A program made the position numbers and the translations under genes. 64,000 nucleotides of DNA from JBCFAY01 sp038562375 (lineage in GTDB: Bacteria > Bacillota > Clostridia > Christensenellales > CAG-138), in assembly GCA_038562375.1 (NCBI GenBank), contig JBCFAY010000008.1, forward strand, positions 1 through 64,000. The letters are read 5' to 3'. The notes beneath the pieces are model-generated. The model had not been told where the DNA came from. It ran no database searches and worked only from the letters and a program-made list of their open reading frames with translations. Below, one piece after another: positions 36,585-45,334 of this stretch; the first letter of the stretch is position 1, and every line of letters begins with the position of its first letter.

Positions 36585-36823
36585 CTCTCTACCTGCTTTC
36601 GTAGTTCCTTGTGGGAACGGGCCTTTCCCGCTTCCTTTCTTATCCCCCGCCCGTTCCTCTCCGACGATCGACCCCGCCGCTTTGATCGGCTTGATAAGCG
36701 CGGATTGAACCGCCCTGCCGCCGCGCCGATACTTGACGCGGGACCGCGCGCAGATCATACTGAGGATGAATGCGGGCGGCTTAAGCGTTTTCGCCCGCAA
36801 ATCGAGCAAAAGGAACCGCCGCC

Positions 36824-37549
36824 ATGAATAAAAGCAGCCTGAAAAACACCGTTCTGGTCACCGGCGCATCCCGGGGAATCGGCCTTTCCATCGCAAAGCT
36901 GTTTGCGCAGAGCGGGTATATCGTCTACGCGAATTACCGCGGCAAAAAAGCCGAGCTTGACGAGCTCTGCGCCAAGGCGGGCGGGGCCTCCATCATCCCG
37001 GTCCGAGCGGACGTTTGCGACGCGGCCGAGATCGAGGCCATGCTCAAAAAGACCGGGGGTGTGGATATCCTCGTCAACAACGCGGGCAGCTCCAAGGCCA
37101 GGCAGTTTATCGATATCGATGAGGCGGACTGGGAAGATATGCTGCGCTCGAACCTCACGAGCGCGTTCCTTTGCACCAAAGCCGCGATCGGTCCCATGCT
37201 CCGCCAAAAATGGGGGCGGATCATCAACATCTCCTCGGTCTGGGGCGTGACGGGCGGCTCGTGCGAGGTGCATTACTCCGCCGCGAAGGCAGGCCTTATC
37301 GGCTTTACCAAAGCCCTTGCGAAGGAGATGGGGCCGTCGGGGATACTCGTCAACTGCATCGCTCCCGGCGCGATCGACACGCGGATGAACGATGAGCTCA
37401 CGAAGGAAGACAGGCTATGGGTACAAGAGCATACGCCGCTTGGCACATTCGGCCTGCCCGGGGACGTTGCGGGCGCGGCGCTGTTCCTCGCGCGCAGCTC
37501 GTTTATCACCGGCGAGGTGCTCAATGTCAACGGAGGATTCCATATCTAG
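36824..37549 (+). CDS. SDR-family oxidoreductase (FabG-like)
   Basis: 241 aa from ATG 36824 behind AAAAGGAA. Classical short-chain dehydrogenase: TGASRGIG cofactor loop at 13-20, NNAG near 85, catalytic Ser in NISSVWG, YSAAK Tyr/Lys pair, and NVNGGFHI at the end. It would reduce a 3-oxoacyl thioester or another carbonyl with NAD(P)H. It stands alone, not in a fatty acid operon, so it may serve another pathway. It is the first chromosomal gene right of the recombinase. Confidence 0.85.
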   Translation: MNKSSLKNTVLVTGASRGIGLSIAKLFAQSGYIVYANYRGKKAELDELCAKAGGASIIPVRADVCDAAEIEAMLKKTGGVDILVNNAGSSKARQFIDIDEADWEDMLRSNLTSAFLCTKAAIGPMLRQKWGRIINISSVWGVTGGSCEVHYSAAKAGLIGFTKALAKEMGPSGILVNCIAPGAIDTRMNDELTKEDRLWVQEHTPLGTFGLPGDVAGAALFLARSSFITGEVLNVNGGFHI

Positions 37550-37645
37550 CGTTTTCGCGAAAGCGGATTCTCCGCTTCCGCGAGATTCACCGTGCGTTTC
37601 TTCCCTCGGTTCTTTGAACTGTCGGGCCGAAACGCACTTCAAGGT

Positions 37646-37680
37646 GTCATTTTGCGGCGTACACGCCGCCGCAAAATGAC
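37646..37680 (+). terminator. Terminator after the SDR gene
   Basis: A perfect 14-bp stem GTCATTTTGCGGCG (37646-37659) with its complement at 37667-37680 and a 7-nt loop. Confidence 0.6.
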
Positions 37681-37759
37681 GGATTGGAAGCCCCTTGTTT
37701 GTATATGTGAAATTGCTTTTAATCTGTGGCGAGATTTACTAAAGTAAGCGGCAGGCAAC

Positions 37760-37958
37760 TGTGCCCGCCGCTCGGATTATCAAAAGTATTTATGGGGTTC
37801 GGGGGTCGCAACCCCCGGAGGCTTTCTTCGCGAGCGGCGACCTGCGCGGCGCGAGCGAGCCCTTACGTGCAAGGGCTTCTTTGCAGGAACCGCCGGCCAG
37901 CCCAAAGGGTCAGGCGGTTTCTGTAGAACCTCAAAGAAATGGCGCCGCCATTTCTTTG
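37760..37958. repeat. Intergenic cluster of palindromes
   Basis: Consecutive hairpins fill this gap: CGGGGGT/AACCCCCG near 37799-37819, AGCCCTT/AAGGGCT near 37858-37878, AACCGCC/GGCGGTT near 37889-37922, and CAAAGAAATGGC (37932-37943) with its complement at 37947-37958. The last can end the minus-strand kinase gene. No gene is seen in 37550-37959. The style suggests a dispersed repeat element. Confidence 0.5.
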
Positions 37959-37959
37959 A

Positions 37960-38793
37960 CTAGCGTACGCGGAATATCGTGCGCGGGCACCGGCCCTCGA
38001 GCACGTCATTCAACCGATAGCGCGCATGCGCGATGATGACCGTCGTGCCCTGGCGGATCGGCTCGATGATGAACTCGAGCTTCGCCCTCGCGCCGTTCGC
38101 GCCCGCGCGCGACGCGCCGACGCAGTTTTCCTGCAGCGCGCGGATGTTCCCGATCACCTCATCCGCATCCTTGCCCTCCACCGCTTCGACCAGTGTCTCC
38201 GGATCGCAGGGCTCGCGGTAGATGCCGTCCACCGAGCTTAGGATCACAAGATATCTCGAGCGCACGAGCGTGGAGATGACCGACGCGGTCTCGTCGTTGT
38301 CGATGCATTCGACAACGTGCGCGCCTTCGTCCTCGCTGCGCAGATTGTTGAGCTCCATGCGCCGGTTTTCCTCGGCGCTCACGGGGTCGTTGTAGTTGAC
38401 GATCGGGATCGCTCCCTGCGTGGCGCAGCGAAGCAAAAACCGCTTGATGTGGCTGCGCTTCTCGGGATCGTTGAAATGCGTATGCTCGACGAGCAGCTGG
38501 CGCACCGAATACTGCGAGGGGATAAAGCTGCGGTATTGCTGCATCAGTATGCTTTGGCCCTGCGCCGCGTAATCGGTCTTTACCTCGTCCGAATCGCCGA
38601 GCAGCTCATGGCCGGTGCGCTTCACATAGTCGAGCCGCCCGATCTCCGTCGCGCCGGAGCTCACCCATATCATCCCGGGGCGGAGCTGCGCGCCGAGGCG
38701 GCTGAAGATGTTGTAGTCGATGTCCCGATCCTCGCGGCGGATGAGCGCCATCGACCCGATCTTGCCCACAAGTTCAAAATCAAACTTCGGCAT
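37960..38793 (-). CDS. Amino acid kinase family protein (glutamate 5-kinase-like)
   Basis: 277 aa from ATG 38793, with CAGGAGGA four bases upstream. Motifs of the amino acid kinase fold: GKIGSMAL at the N-terminus in place of GxxG, VSSGATEIGR, IPIVNYNDPVSAEE, and ILSSVDGIYREP. The C-terminal region GTTVIIAH is typical. Glutamate 5-kinase is the nearest known function, but no proA neighbour and no PUA domain are present, so the substrate is open. It is 12 nt downstream of the MATE gene and likely co-transcribed. Confidence 0.75.
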   Translation of the reverse strand: MPKFDFELVGKIGSMALIRREDRDIDYNIFSRLGAQLRPGMIWVSSGATEIGRLDYVKRTGHELLGDSDEVKTDYAAQGQSILMQQYRSFIPSQYSVRQLLVEHTHFNDPEKRSHIKRFLLRCATQGAIPIVNYNDPVSAEENRRMELNNLRSEDEGAHVVECIDNDETASVISTLVRSRYLVILSSVDGIYREPCDPETLVEAVEGKDADEVIGNIRALQENCVGASRAGANGARAKLEFIIEPIRQGTTVIIAHARYRLNDVLEGRCPRTIFRVR

Positions 38794-38805
38794 AAAATCC
38801 TCCTG

Positions 38806-40194
38806 TTATAAACGCGCGGTATCTCCGACCGTCGTCACATTTCTGAGCCACTTGCCCTTTTTCATCCTCAGCATCGCCGCGAACAGCCTTGCGGCTTCGG
38901 CCGGAACGATCGCGAGGTACGCCAGGTACAGCGGAAGCTTGAAGTGTAGCCCCAGCAGAGCGAGCAGCGGGATCTGTATGAAAAATACCGGCACCAGGTC
39001 GATGACTGCCGCCGCGAGCGTATCGCCGCCGCCGCGCAGCGTGCCGATCACCACCGTGAAGTTCATCCCGATCAGCCAAATCGCCGCGCCCATCGCGATG
39101 ATGGTGCCCGTAGCAAGCCGGCGCACCTCGTCGGTGACGTTGTAAAGGTCCGGCAGGAACAGCCCGATCCCGATGATCAGCGCGCCGAGTATAAACCCTA
39201 AAAGCACGGTCAGCTCGCGGTAGCGCTTGCTGTCCGCTTTGGCGCGCTCGATCTCGCCCGCGCCGATATGGTTCCCGAGCGTCACGCTGCACGCGTGCCC
39301 AAGGCTGATGAGCACCACGAACGTAAACTTGTCCATCGTGCCGAATATCGTCAGCGCGGCGAGCGTCTGCGTGCCCATCATGCCGTAGATGACGCTCAAG
39401 AGCACCGCTCCGATGCCCCAGATCACGTCGTTGAGCAATACCGGCCCGATGATGCTCATCCGGTAGAGGAAATTCTTAAAGCAGCCGTGAAAAAGCCTCC
39501 TGAATCCGCCGCGGGCGGCATTTCCCTTCGCGGAAGAAAACGCGAGCAGCGCAACCGTATTGACCGCGCTGCCGACGATCGTCGCGATGGCCGCGCCCTT
39601 TACGCCCAGCGCCGGAAGGCCGAGATTGCCGTAGATCAGGCCGTAGTTGAGCACGCCGGTGACCAACAGGCCCCCAAGGCCGCTGAGCATGGGCATCACC
39701 GCTTTCCCCGTGCAGCGGTTGACCATAGAATACACCATGATGACCGCCTTGAACGGGAAGCCGTAGGCCGCAACGGAAAGGAAGCGCGTTCCCTCCTCGA
39801 TCACGTCCTGCCCGTGCGCGAAAATGCCCACGAGCACCGGCGCGTAAAACCGCGATACAACGAGGAACAAAACGCTTGCCGCCATGCATAGCGTGAGCGA
39901 GAGCCCCAGCATGGAGCTGATCCCGTCCCGGTCGCGCTTGCCCCAGTATTGGGAAACAAACACGGCCGCGCCGGCGGTGATCCCGAATATCACCGTGTCG
40001 AGCATAACGGCGGTCTGATTCGCCGCGCCGAGGGCCGCCAAAGCGACCTCTCCAAGCCCGCCGACCATCACCGAATCGATCAGATACAGAGCTGTATTGA
40101 TGAGCTGCTGAAGCATGATGGGTACGGCTATGGTGAATATCTGCTTGTAAAACGCCCGATCCCAGCCTGCAAATATCCCCCGTACCGTCCTCAT
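38806..40194 (-). CDS. MATE family efflux transporter
   Basis: 462 aa from ATG 40194 behind GGGGGAG. Twelve membrane helices are visible. The N-terminal half has IMLQQLINTALYLIDSVMVG, ALAALGAANQ and FVSQYWGKRD, typical of MATE exporters of drugs or metabolites using Na+ or H+. The two six-helix halves are separated near residue 230. The substrate is unknown. It is divergent from nfnA. Confidence 0.92.
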   Translation of the reverse strand: MRTVRGIFAGWDRAFYKQIFTIAVPIMLQQLINTALYLIDSVMVGGLGEVALAALGAANQTAVMLDTVIFGITAGAAVFVSQYWGKRDRDGISSMLGLSLTLCMAASVLFLVVSRFYAPVLVGIFAHGQDVIEEGTRFLSVAAYGFPFKAVIMVYSMVNRCTGKAVMPMLSGLGGLLVTGVLNYGLIYGNLGLPALGVKGAAIATIVGSAVNTVALLAFSSAKGNAARGGFRRLFHGCFKNFLYRMSIIGPVLLNDVIWGIGAVLLSVIYGMMGTQTLAALTIFGTMDKFTFVVLISLGHACSVTLGNHIGAGEIERAKADSKRYRELTVLLGFILGALIIGIGLFLPDLYNVTDEVRRLATGTIIAMGAAIWLIGMNFTVVIGTLRGGGDTLAAAVIDLVPVFFIQIPLLALLGLHFKLPLYLAYLAIVPAEAARLFAAMLRMKKGKWLRNVTTVGDTARL

Positions 40195-40286
40195 TTTCTC
40201 CCCCGCGCCGATGCTTTAGTATTTTTGCATCATGATATCATACCATCAATGTTCGTTTCATGCAAGTATTGCCTGCTCCCGCAGGC

Positions 40287-40315
40287 TTGACCGACCACGC
40301 CGGTTTGTATATACT
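40287..40315 (+). promoter_or_regulatory. Sigma-A-type promoter of nfnAB
   Basis: TTGACC (40287-40292), a 17-nt spacer and TATACT (40310-40315), 72 nt before the nfnA start. Confidence 0.75.
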
Positions 40316-40386
40316 AATAAGTAGAATGCGGTACTTTGCATCCTTATTTGGATGAACATCAATACTTATTTCAGGAGGAAACGCTC

Positions 40387-41229
40387 ATGTACACCATCGT
40401 GAAAAAGCGGGCGCTCCATTCAACGGTAACGCTGATGGAGATCCAGGCGCCGGATGTCGCCCGCAGCGCGAAGCCCGGCCAGTTCATTATCCTTCGGGTC
40501 GATGAGCAGGGCGAACGCATTCCGCTGACCATCGCGGGCTTCGACCGCGAGCGCGGAACCGTCACCATCATATTTCAGAAGGTCGGCTATACGACGAATC
40601 TTCTGGATACGCTGGGCGAAGGGGACTCCCTCGTGGACTTCGTCGGCCCGCTCGGCACGGCCAGCGAATTTGAGGGATTAAAGCGCGTCGCCGTCATCGG
40701 CGGCGGCCTGGGCGTTGCGATCGCGTACCCGCAGGCCAGGGCTCTGCATGAGCTGGGCGCCGAGGTGGACGTGATCGTCGGCTTCCGCACCACCGACCTT
40801 ATGATATTGATCGATGAGCTTACCGCCTCCTGCACAAACCTGTATGTGATGACCGACGACGGCTCCAACGGCCACAAGGGCTTTGTCACCACCGCGCTCG
40901 AGGAACAGCTCAAGGCGGGCGTCAAGTACGACGCGGTGATCGCCATCGGCCCGCTCGTGATGATGCGCGCCGTCGCCAACCTCACCAAGCCCTACGGCAT
41001 CAAGACCATCGTGTCGATGAACCCGATCATGATCGACGGCACTGGGATGTGCGGCTGCTGCCGCGTCACCGTCGGCGGGCAGACCAAGTTCGCCTGCGTC
41101 GACGGCCCGGATTTCGACGGGCATGAGGTCGACTTCGACGAGGCCATCGCGCGCTCGCGCATGTACCGCTCCGAGGAAGCCTCCTGCAACGAAAAACATG
41201 TCTGCAATCTGACGGGGGAGGTACGTTAA
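40387..41229 (+). CDS. nfnA: NADH-dependent ferredoxin:NADP+ oxidoreductase small subunit (NfnA-like)
   Basis: 280 aa from ATG 40387 behind AGGAGGA. A FAD-binding ferredoxin-reductase fold (IPLTIAGFDRERGTVTIIF, FVGPLGTAS) is followed by the NAD-binding part (AVIGGGLGVAIAYPQA) and a C-terminal 2Fe-2S site (GMCGCCRV and FACVDGP). Sulfide/dihydroorotate-dehydrogenase-like subunits share this plan; the directly following GltA-like gene identifies it as NfnA. The complex bifurcates electrons between NADH, ferredoxin and NADPH. Confidence 0.9.
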   Translation: MYTIVKKRALHSTVTLMEIQAPDVARSAKPGQFIILRVDEQGERIPLTIAGFDRERGTVTIIFQKVGYTTNLLDTLGEGDSLVDFVGPLGTASEFEGLKRVAVIGGGLGVAIAYPQARALHELGAEVDVIVGFRTTDLMILIDELTASCTNLYVMTDDGSNGHKGFVTTALEEQLKAGVKYDAVIAIGPLVMMRAVANLTKPYGIKTIVSMNPIMIDGTGMCGCCRVTVGGQTKFACVDGPDFDGHEVDFDEAIARSRMYRSEEASCNEKHVCNLTGEVR

Positions 41230-41230
41230 C

Positions 41231-42625
41231 ATGCCGAATATGAATCCGAAAAAACTGCCATCGCGCGAGCAGGATCCCAACATCCGCAACCGCAATTTCA
41301 ACGAGGTCTCCCAGGGATACGACGCCGCTATGGCGATGGAAGAGGCCACCCGCTGCCTGCAGTGCAAGCATAAGCCCTGCGTCGCGGGCTGCCCCGTAAA
41401 CGTGCAGATCCCCGAATTCGTCGGCCATATCGTCAAGGGTGAGTTCGACGAAGCCTACGAGGTCATCCGCGGCACCAACTCGCTGCCCGCCATCTGCGGC
41501 CGCGTCTGCCCGCAGGAGGTGCAGTGCGAAGCCAGGTGCGTGCGCGGCATCAAGGGCGAACCGGTCGGTATCGGCAGGCTCGAGCGCTTTGCCGCGGACT
41601 ACGCGATGGAGCACGGCGCGAAGCCCGTACAAAAAGCCGCGCCCAAAAACAAAAAGGTAGCGATCATCGGCAGCGGCCCCGCAGGGCTTACCTGCGCGGG
41701 CGACCTCGCGAAGCTCGGCTACGACGTGACGATATTCGAGGCCCTGCATACGCCCGGCGGCGTGCTGGTATACGGCATCCCCGAGTTCCGTCTGCCGAAA
41801 GACCTCGTCCGAGCGGAGATCGCGACCGTTGAAAAGCTCGGCGTCGAGATCAAGACCAACATGGTCATCGGCCGCTGCTACACGCTCGAGGAGCTCATGA
41901 ACGAGGGCGGCTTCGGGGCCGTGTTCGTCGGCAGCGGCGCGGGCCTGCCCAACTTCCAGAAGATCCCGGGCGAGAACCTCAACGGCGTATATTCCGCCAA
42001 CGAGTTCCTCACGCGCGTCAACCTGATGAAGGCCTACTCCTTCCCCGGCTTCTCGACGCCTGTGCGCGTGGGCAAGAGCGCCGCGGTCGTCGGCGGCGGC
42101 AACGTCGCGATGGACGCCGCGCGCTGCGCAAAGCGCCTCGGGGCCGAGACGGTCTACATCATCTACCGCCGAAGCGAGAAGGAGATGCCCGCGCGCGTGG
42201 AGGAAGTCCACCACGCCAAGGAAGAGGGCATCATCTTCAAGATGCTCTGCAACCCGACGAAGATCCTCGGCGACGACAACGGCTTTGTCAAGGCTATCGA
42301 ATGCGTCGAGATGGAGCTGGGCGAACCCGACGCGTCCGGCCGCCGCAGGCCCATCGTCAAGCCCGGCAGCGAGTTCACGCTCGACGTGGACACGGTCGTC
42401 ATCGCCATCGGCAACTCTCCGAACCCGCTGATCAAACAGACCACGCCCGGCCTCGCGACCGAGAAGTGGGGCGGCATCATCGCGGACGAGGAGACCGGCG
42501 CGACGAGCATCCCCGGCGTATACGCGGGCGGCGACGCCGTGACCGGCGCGGCCACCGTCATCCTCGCGATGGGCGCGGGCAAGAAGGCCGCCGCCGCGAT
42601 CGACGAGTACCTGAAGAACAAGTAA
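41231..42625 (+). CDS. nfnB: NfnB-like (NADPH-dependent glutamate synthase homotetrameric type)
   Basis: 464 aa from ATG 41231, one base after nfnA, with GGGGGAGGT inside the end of nfnA. The N-terminus has cysteine motifs for Fe-S clusters (RCLQCKHKPCVAGCP, ICGRVCPQEVQCEARC). Two dinucleotide folds follow (AIIGSGPAGLTCAGDLAKLG; AAVVGGGNVAMDAARCAKRL), and the end is YAGGDAVTGAATVILAMGAG. It is the large bifurcating subunit. It also resembles PreT, the partner of PreA, which is encoded 12 kb away without its own PreT. Confidence 0.9.
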   Translation: MPNMNPKKLPSREQDPNIRNRNFNEVSQGYDAAMAMEEATRCLQCKHKPCVAGCPVNVQIPEFVGHIVKGEFDEAYEVIRGTNSLPAICGRVCPQEVQCEARCVRGIKGEPVGIGRLERFAADYAMEHGAKPVQKAAPKNKKVAIIGSGPAGLTCAGDLAKLGYDVTIFEALHTPGGVLVYGIPEFRLPKDLVRAEIATVEKLGVEIKTNMVIGRCYTLEELMNEGGFGAVFVGSGAGLPNFQKIPGENLNGVYSANEFLTRVNLMKAYSFPGFSTPVRVGKSAAVVGGGNVAMDAARCAKRLGAETVYIIYRRSEKEMPARVEEVHHAKEEGIIFKMLCNPTKILGDDNGFVKAIECVEMELGEPDASGRRRPIVKPGSEFTLDVDTVVIAIGNSPNPLIKQTTPGLATEKWGGIIADEETGATSIPGVYAGGDAVTGAATVILAMGAGKKAAAAIDEYLKNK

Positions 42626-42635
42626 GCGATTATTC

Positions 42636-42670
42636 AACAGGGCCGATCCAAAAGGGTCGGCCCTGTTTTG
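42636..42670 (+). terminator. Terminator after nfnB
   Basis: An 11-bp stem AACAGGGCCGA (42636-42646) with TCGGCCCTGTT (42657-42667), followed by TTG. Confidence 0.85.
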
Positions 42671-42716
42671 TCCAAGAGATTTCTCCCGAAGAAATGAATA
42701 AAAGGGGGCGAAGTAT

Positions 42717-43040
42717 ATGTATGAGAATTTTTTCGGCGAGCGTCTCGCCGGTTTGAGAACTGCCAAAGGCGTATCGGCTCGGGAGATGAGCCTTTCCATT
42801 GGACAAAGTGCAAATTATATCAATAAAATTGAAAACAAGAAGGCTTTTCCTTCTATGACAGCCTTTTTTTACATCTGCGAGTATTTTAATATCGCGCCCA
42901 AAGACTTTTTTGAGGAAGGCAACGCCTATCCGCAGCAGCTTGCCGATCTTGTCTCTGATTTGAAAAGGCTGGATAGGCAGGCACTAACCCATATTGCCGG
43001 CATTGTAAAGGGGCTTATCGGAGAGATAAAAATGGATTAA
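42717..43040 (+). CDS. XRE-family HTH regulator
   Basis: 107 aa from ATG 42717 with AGGGGGCG upstream. The HTH is in residues 5-65 (LRTAKGVSAREMSLSIGQSA, NYINKIENKKAFPSM, FFYICEYFNIAPKDFF). The C-terminal part (LVSDLKRLDRQALTHIAGIV) is helical and may dimerise. The context gives no target. A hairpin CGGCAT/ATGCCG at 43190-43215 followed by TTTTG can end its transcript. Confidence 0.85.
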   Translation: MYENFFGERLAGLRTAKGVSAREMSLSIGQSANYINKIENKKAFPSMTAFFYICEYFNIAPKDFFEEGNAYPQQLADLVSDLKRLDRQALTHIAGIVKGLIGEIKMD

Positions 43041-43220
43041 GGCGGTCTAGCGTTGATTTGTTATAAAACAATATTTAGGCAATAAAGGCCGTGCGGGCTT
43101 CTGTTTTAACTTGGTTTCGCGTAGGCGCTATTGAGCAAGGGGGCCGATCCGAAGGCGCGCCCCCCATAAAGAAGTATTTAAACAGCATGCGGCATGGTTA
43201 TTTTTGACGATGCCGTTTTG

Positions 43221-43385
43221 TTATTCATTGTAAGTAAACATTTTGACAATACCATCTTCCACCGTTGCGATTTGACTGTATACGCTGTTGGCAATGAGTT
43301 TTTCAATCGGTTCGTTAGTTAATGCCGAGATGTGTTCCAACCATATGCAAATAGTATCATCTAACTCGATTGTAAATTGCTTCAT
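43221..43385 (-). CDS. Small ribbon-helix-helix-like protein
   Basis: 54 aa from ATG 43385 behind GATGGGGT. A short beta strand MKQFTIELDD is followed by helices CIWLEHISALTNEPIEKLI and SVYSQI, then an acidic tail GIVKMFTYNE. This is the outline of a CopG/Arc-type or antitoxin-like protein. It is divergent from the XRE gene across two identical operator sequences, suggesting a jointly regulated pair. It is too short for standard ORF cut-offs. Confidence 0.6.
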   Translation of the reverse strand: MKQFTIELDDTICIWLEHISALTNEPIEKLIANSVYSQIATVEDGIVKMFTYNE

Positions 43386-43408
43386 TCTTTACCCCATCTT
43401 TTTGAATT

Positions 43409-43475
43409 AGAGTTTATACACTCTGAATAGTAATATAAAAATATGAGAAACTCAATAGAGTTTATACACTCTATT
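43409..43475. promoter_or_regulatory. Doubled palindromic operator between divergent small regulators
   Basis: AGAGTTTATACACTCT occurs exactly at 43409-43424 and 43457-43472. The second copy extends to a 22-bp palindrome (43454-43475) that touches the ribosome binding site of the XRE gene at 43486. It is a likely binding site for that XRE protein, controlling both genes. Confidence 0.7.
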
Positions 43476-43485
43476 GGGGGACATT

Positions 43486-43734
43486 ATGGAAAATAAATTG
43501 AAACAAGATGTTCCTATCGGACACAACTTGAAAAAATTCAGGCAAAAAGCTGGATTGTCACAAGAAAGCGTTGCCGCCAAACTGCAAACTAGGGGATTGG
43601 ACATTCATCAAAAAATCATCTCGGAAATGGAATTGGGAACGTATAGTATCCGTATCAGCGTTTTGCTTGCATTGGCTGAATTGTACGACACACCTATTCA
43701 AGATTTTTTCGCTGATTTAGCCCGCTACGAGTAA
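43486..43734 (+). CDS. XRE-family HTH regulator, probably autoregulated
   Basis: 82 aa from ATG 43486, five bases after GGGGG. The HTH spans residues 12-68 (LKKFRQKAGLSQESVAAKLQ, then QKIISEMELGTYSIRISVLL and LYDTPIQDFF). Such short XRE proteins work as dimeric repressors. The doubled operator sits directly upstream. Confidence 0.85.
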   Translation: MENKLKQDVPIGHNLKKFRQKAGLSQESVAAKLQTRGLDIHQKIISEMELGTYSIRISVLLALAELYDTPIQDFFADLARYE

Positions 43735-43768
43735 ACAGTCCCTCCGGGACGATAGACCAGGTTCCATT

Positions 43769-43943
43769 ACGCCCTGTCCGATTTCAGCAACGGACAGGGC
43801 GTATAACACACTACACTTTGCTTCGCAAAGTCGTGTGCCAAAGGGTGCCTCTTTGGAAACCCCGTTGAGCCTGTTATGGCTTCGCCATTCCTACTCAATG
43901 CAAAAGACGGACTATCGACGCAAAGCTGATAGTCCGTCTTTTG
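43769..43943. repeat. Intergenic cluster of hairpins
   Basis: ACGCCCTGTCCG (43769-43780) pairs perfectly with 43791-43802; ACTTTG/CAAAGT pair near 43815-43831; CAAAAGACGGACTATC (43901-43916) pairs perfectly with 43928-43943 (16 bp). The gap 43735-44065 holds no gene. The hairpins may end both convergent transcripts. Confidence 0.55.
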
Positions 43944-44065
43944 TTGTCACATTCCGCTTACCGACTGCCCAACCTGAATGTTCCTCAATACTTCTTTATT
44001 GGGTGTCAGCTAAGGATCGACCCCTGTTTTCCACATGAATGCAACGGCATCGATGCGCCCGCGCC

Positions 44066-45334
44066 TTATCCCTCCGCGACGCCGCACCACTGCATCAAAG
44101 TTTGCGCGAGGATCTTGATGGAATTGATGTAATCCCCGAGATCGGCCCACTCGTTGTTCGCGTGCATCTGCTCGGTGCGGCCCGGCCCGAAGATCACGGT
44201 CGGGGTGTCGCCGTATCGGTTCATAAAGCGGATATCCGCCGCGCCCTGCCGGCCGCTGATGACCGGCGCTTCCCCGATCACGTCCTTAAAGCAGCCGCCG
44301 AGCGTCGTGACGATCGGGCTGTCCGCCGGTATCGCCGACGGTTCCGCGAAATAGCCGCAGAAGACGATCTCGGGCGGATGCTCCTTAAGCCACTCGGATT
44401 CCTTCGCCGAATACGCGCGCACGAACTCCACGAACTCGGCCTTGACCTTAACGGAATCCTCGCCCGGCACGGTCGCGAGCGAGCCTTTTAAGAGGCAGCT
44501 GTCCGGGAACGCGCTGTTGTAGGTGCCGCTTTGGAACTGCCCGACCATGCAGGGGATCGCCTCCAGGATGTTCGGGTACAGCGGATGGCTGACTTTCGCG
44601 ACGCGCACCTTCTCAAACTCCGCGACCGCCTTTGTGACGATGTACCCGAGATCGATCGCGTTCACTCCCTCGTAGCGGCGCTGGATGCCCGCAGCCTTGC
44701 CCTTGACGCGGATGTCGAACCAGATGCGTCCGATGGAGCCGGGCTGCACGCACATGCTCGAGGTTTCGCAGCAGATGCCCGCGTCGGCCTTGTAGCCCTT
44801 CATCACGCAGGCGAGCGTGCCGTTGCCGGAGAGCTCCTCGTCCATGACGTATTCGGTGATCACATCTCCCTTAAGTTTTACGCCGCATTCCTTGAGCGCC
44901 TTCAACGCCATCGTCATAGCGGCCACGCCTGCCTTCATATCCGAAGCGCCGCGGCCGTAGATCCTGCCGTCCTCGATGTCGCCGGACCAGCAGCCGTGCT
45001 TCCAGTTCTCCTCCGCGCCCTCGGGGATCACGTCGATGTGCCCGTTAAAGAGCAAGGATCTTCCGCCGCCCGCGCCCTTCCATGTCGCGACGACGTTGGG
45101 GCGGCCGTCGTAGCTCTGCGAGACCTCGACGAACGCGGGATGCGTCCTCAGCTCGTCGAGCGAAGGCACGAAGAAATCGACCTCCTGGCCCATGTCCTCA
45201 AGATGGCCCTTTAAATACTCCTGGATCGGGCCTTCGTTGCCGGTCACGCTCGGGATGCGGAGTATGGTCTGGAAAAACCCGATCAGCTCCCCTGCGTTCC
45301 GGTCGATCCACGCGTTGATTGCTTCGGCGTTCAT
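44066..45334 (-). CDS. M20-family amidohydrolase/deacylase (ArgE/DapE type)
   Basis: 422 aa from ATG 45334, overlapping the upstream stop. The metal-binding course of the family is present: LLFNGHIDVIPEG, IYGRGASDMKAGVAAM (bridging Asp), VMDEELSGNGT (Glu-Glu), and a late HANNEWADLGDY His. A lid domain lies in the middle. Known relatives cleave N-acyl amino acids, carbamoyl compounds or allantoate. Its place as last gene of the molybdenum hydroxylase operon suggests it hydrolyses an amide from ring opening; this is inference. Confidence 0.85.
   Translation of the reverse strand: MNAEAINAWIDRNAGELIGFFQTILRIPSVTGNEGPIQEYLKGHLEDMGQEVDFFVPSLDELRTHPAFVEVSQSYDGRPNVVATWKGAGGGRSLLFNGHIDVIPEGAEENWKHGCWSGDIEDGRIYGRGASDMKAGVAAMTMALKALKECGVKLKGDVITEYVMDEELSGNGTLACVMKGYKADAGICCETSSMCVQPGSIGRIWFDIRVKGKAAGIQRRYEGVNAIDLGYIVTKAVAEFEKVRVAKVSHPLYPNILEAIPCMVGQFQSGTYNSAFPDSCLLKGSLATVPGEDSVKVKAEFVEFVRAYSAKESEWLKEHPPEIVFCGYFAEPSAIPADSPIVTTLGGCFKDVIGEAPVISGRQGAADIRFMNRYGDTPTVIFGPGRTEQMHANNEWADLGDYINSIKILAQTLMQWCGVAEG

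Larger units (their letters stand above)
30421..36600. mobile_element. Decayed integrative/mobilizable element with serine recombinase
   Basis: The stretch holds mobC, an oriT-like palindrome region, three broken element genes, a zinc-finger small protein, a sigma-like regulator, DUF6809 and, at the right end, an intact large serine recombinase. No relaxase, coupling protein or type IV secretion genes remain. Ends are approximate: the right end should lie just after 36584, the left end is not defined and could be as far as 18700 if the signalling island is cargo. Confidence 0.6.

Noticed and set aside
18650..36630. Possible matching ends of one large element: TTCCCTGTGGGAAGGG (reverse strand near 18655) and TTCCTTGTGGGAACGGG near 36605
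   Set aside because: Inverted rather than direct, each partly self-complementary, and too short to claim attachment sites for a serine recombinase.
37726..37926. Arg-rich short frames in the palindrome cluster
   Set aside because: Arise from a hairpin-rich repeat; no start site, unlikely to be translated.
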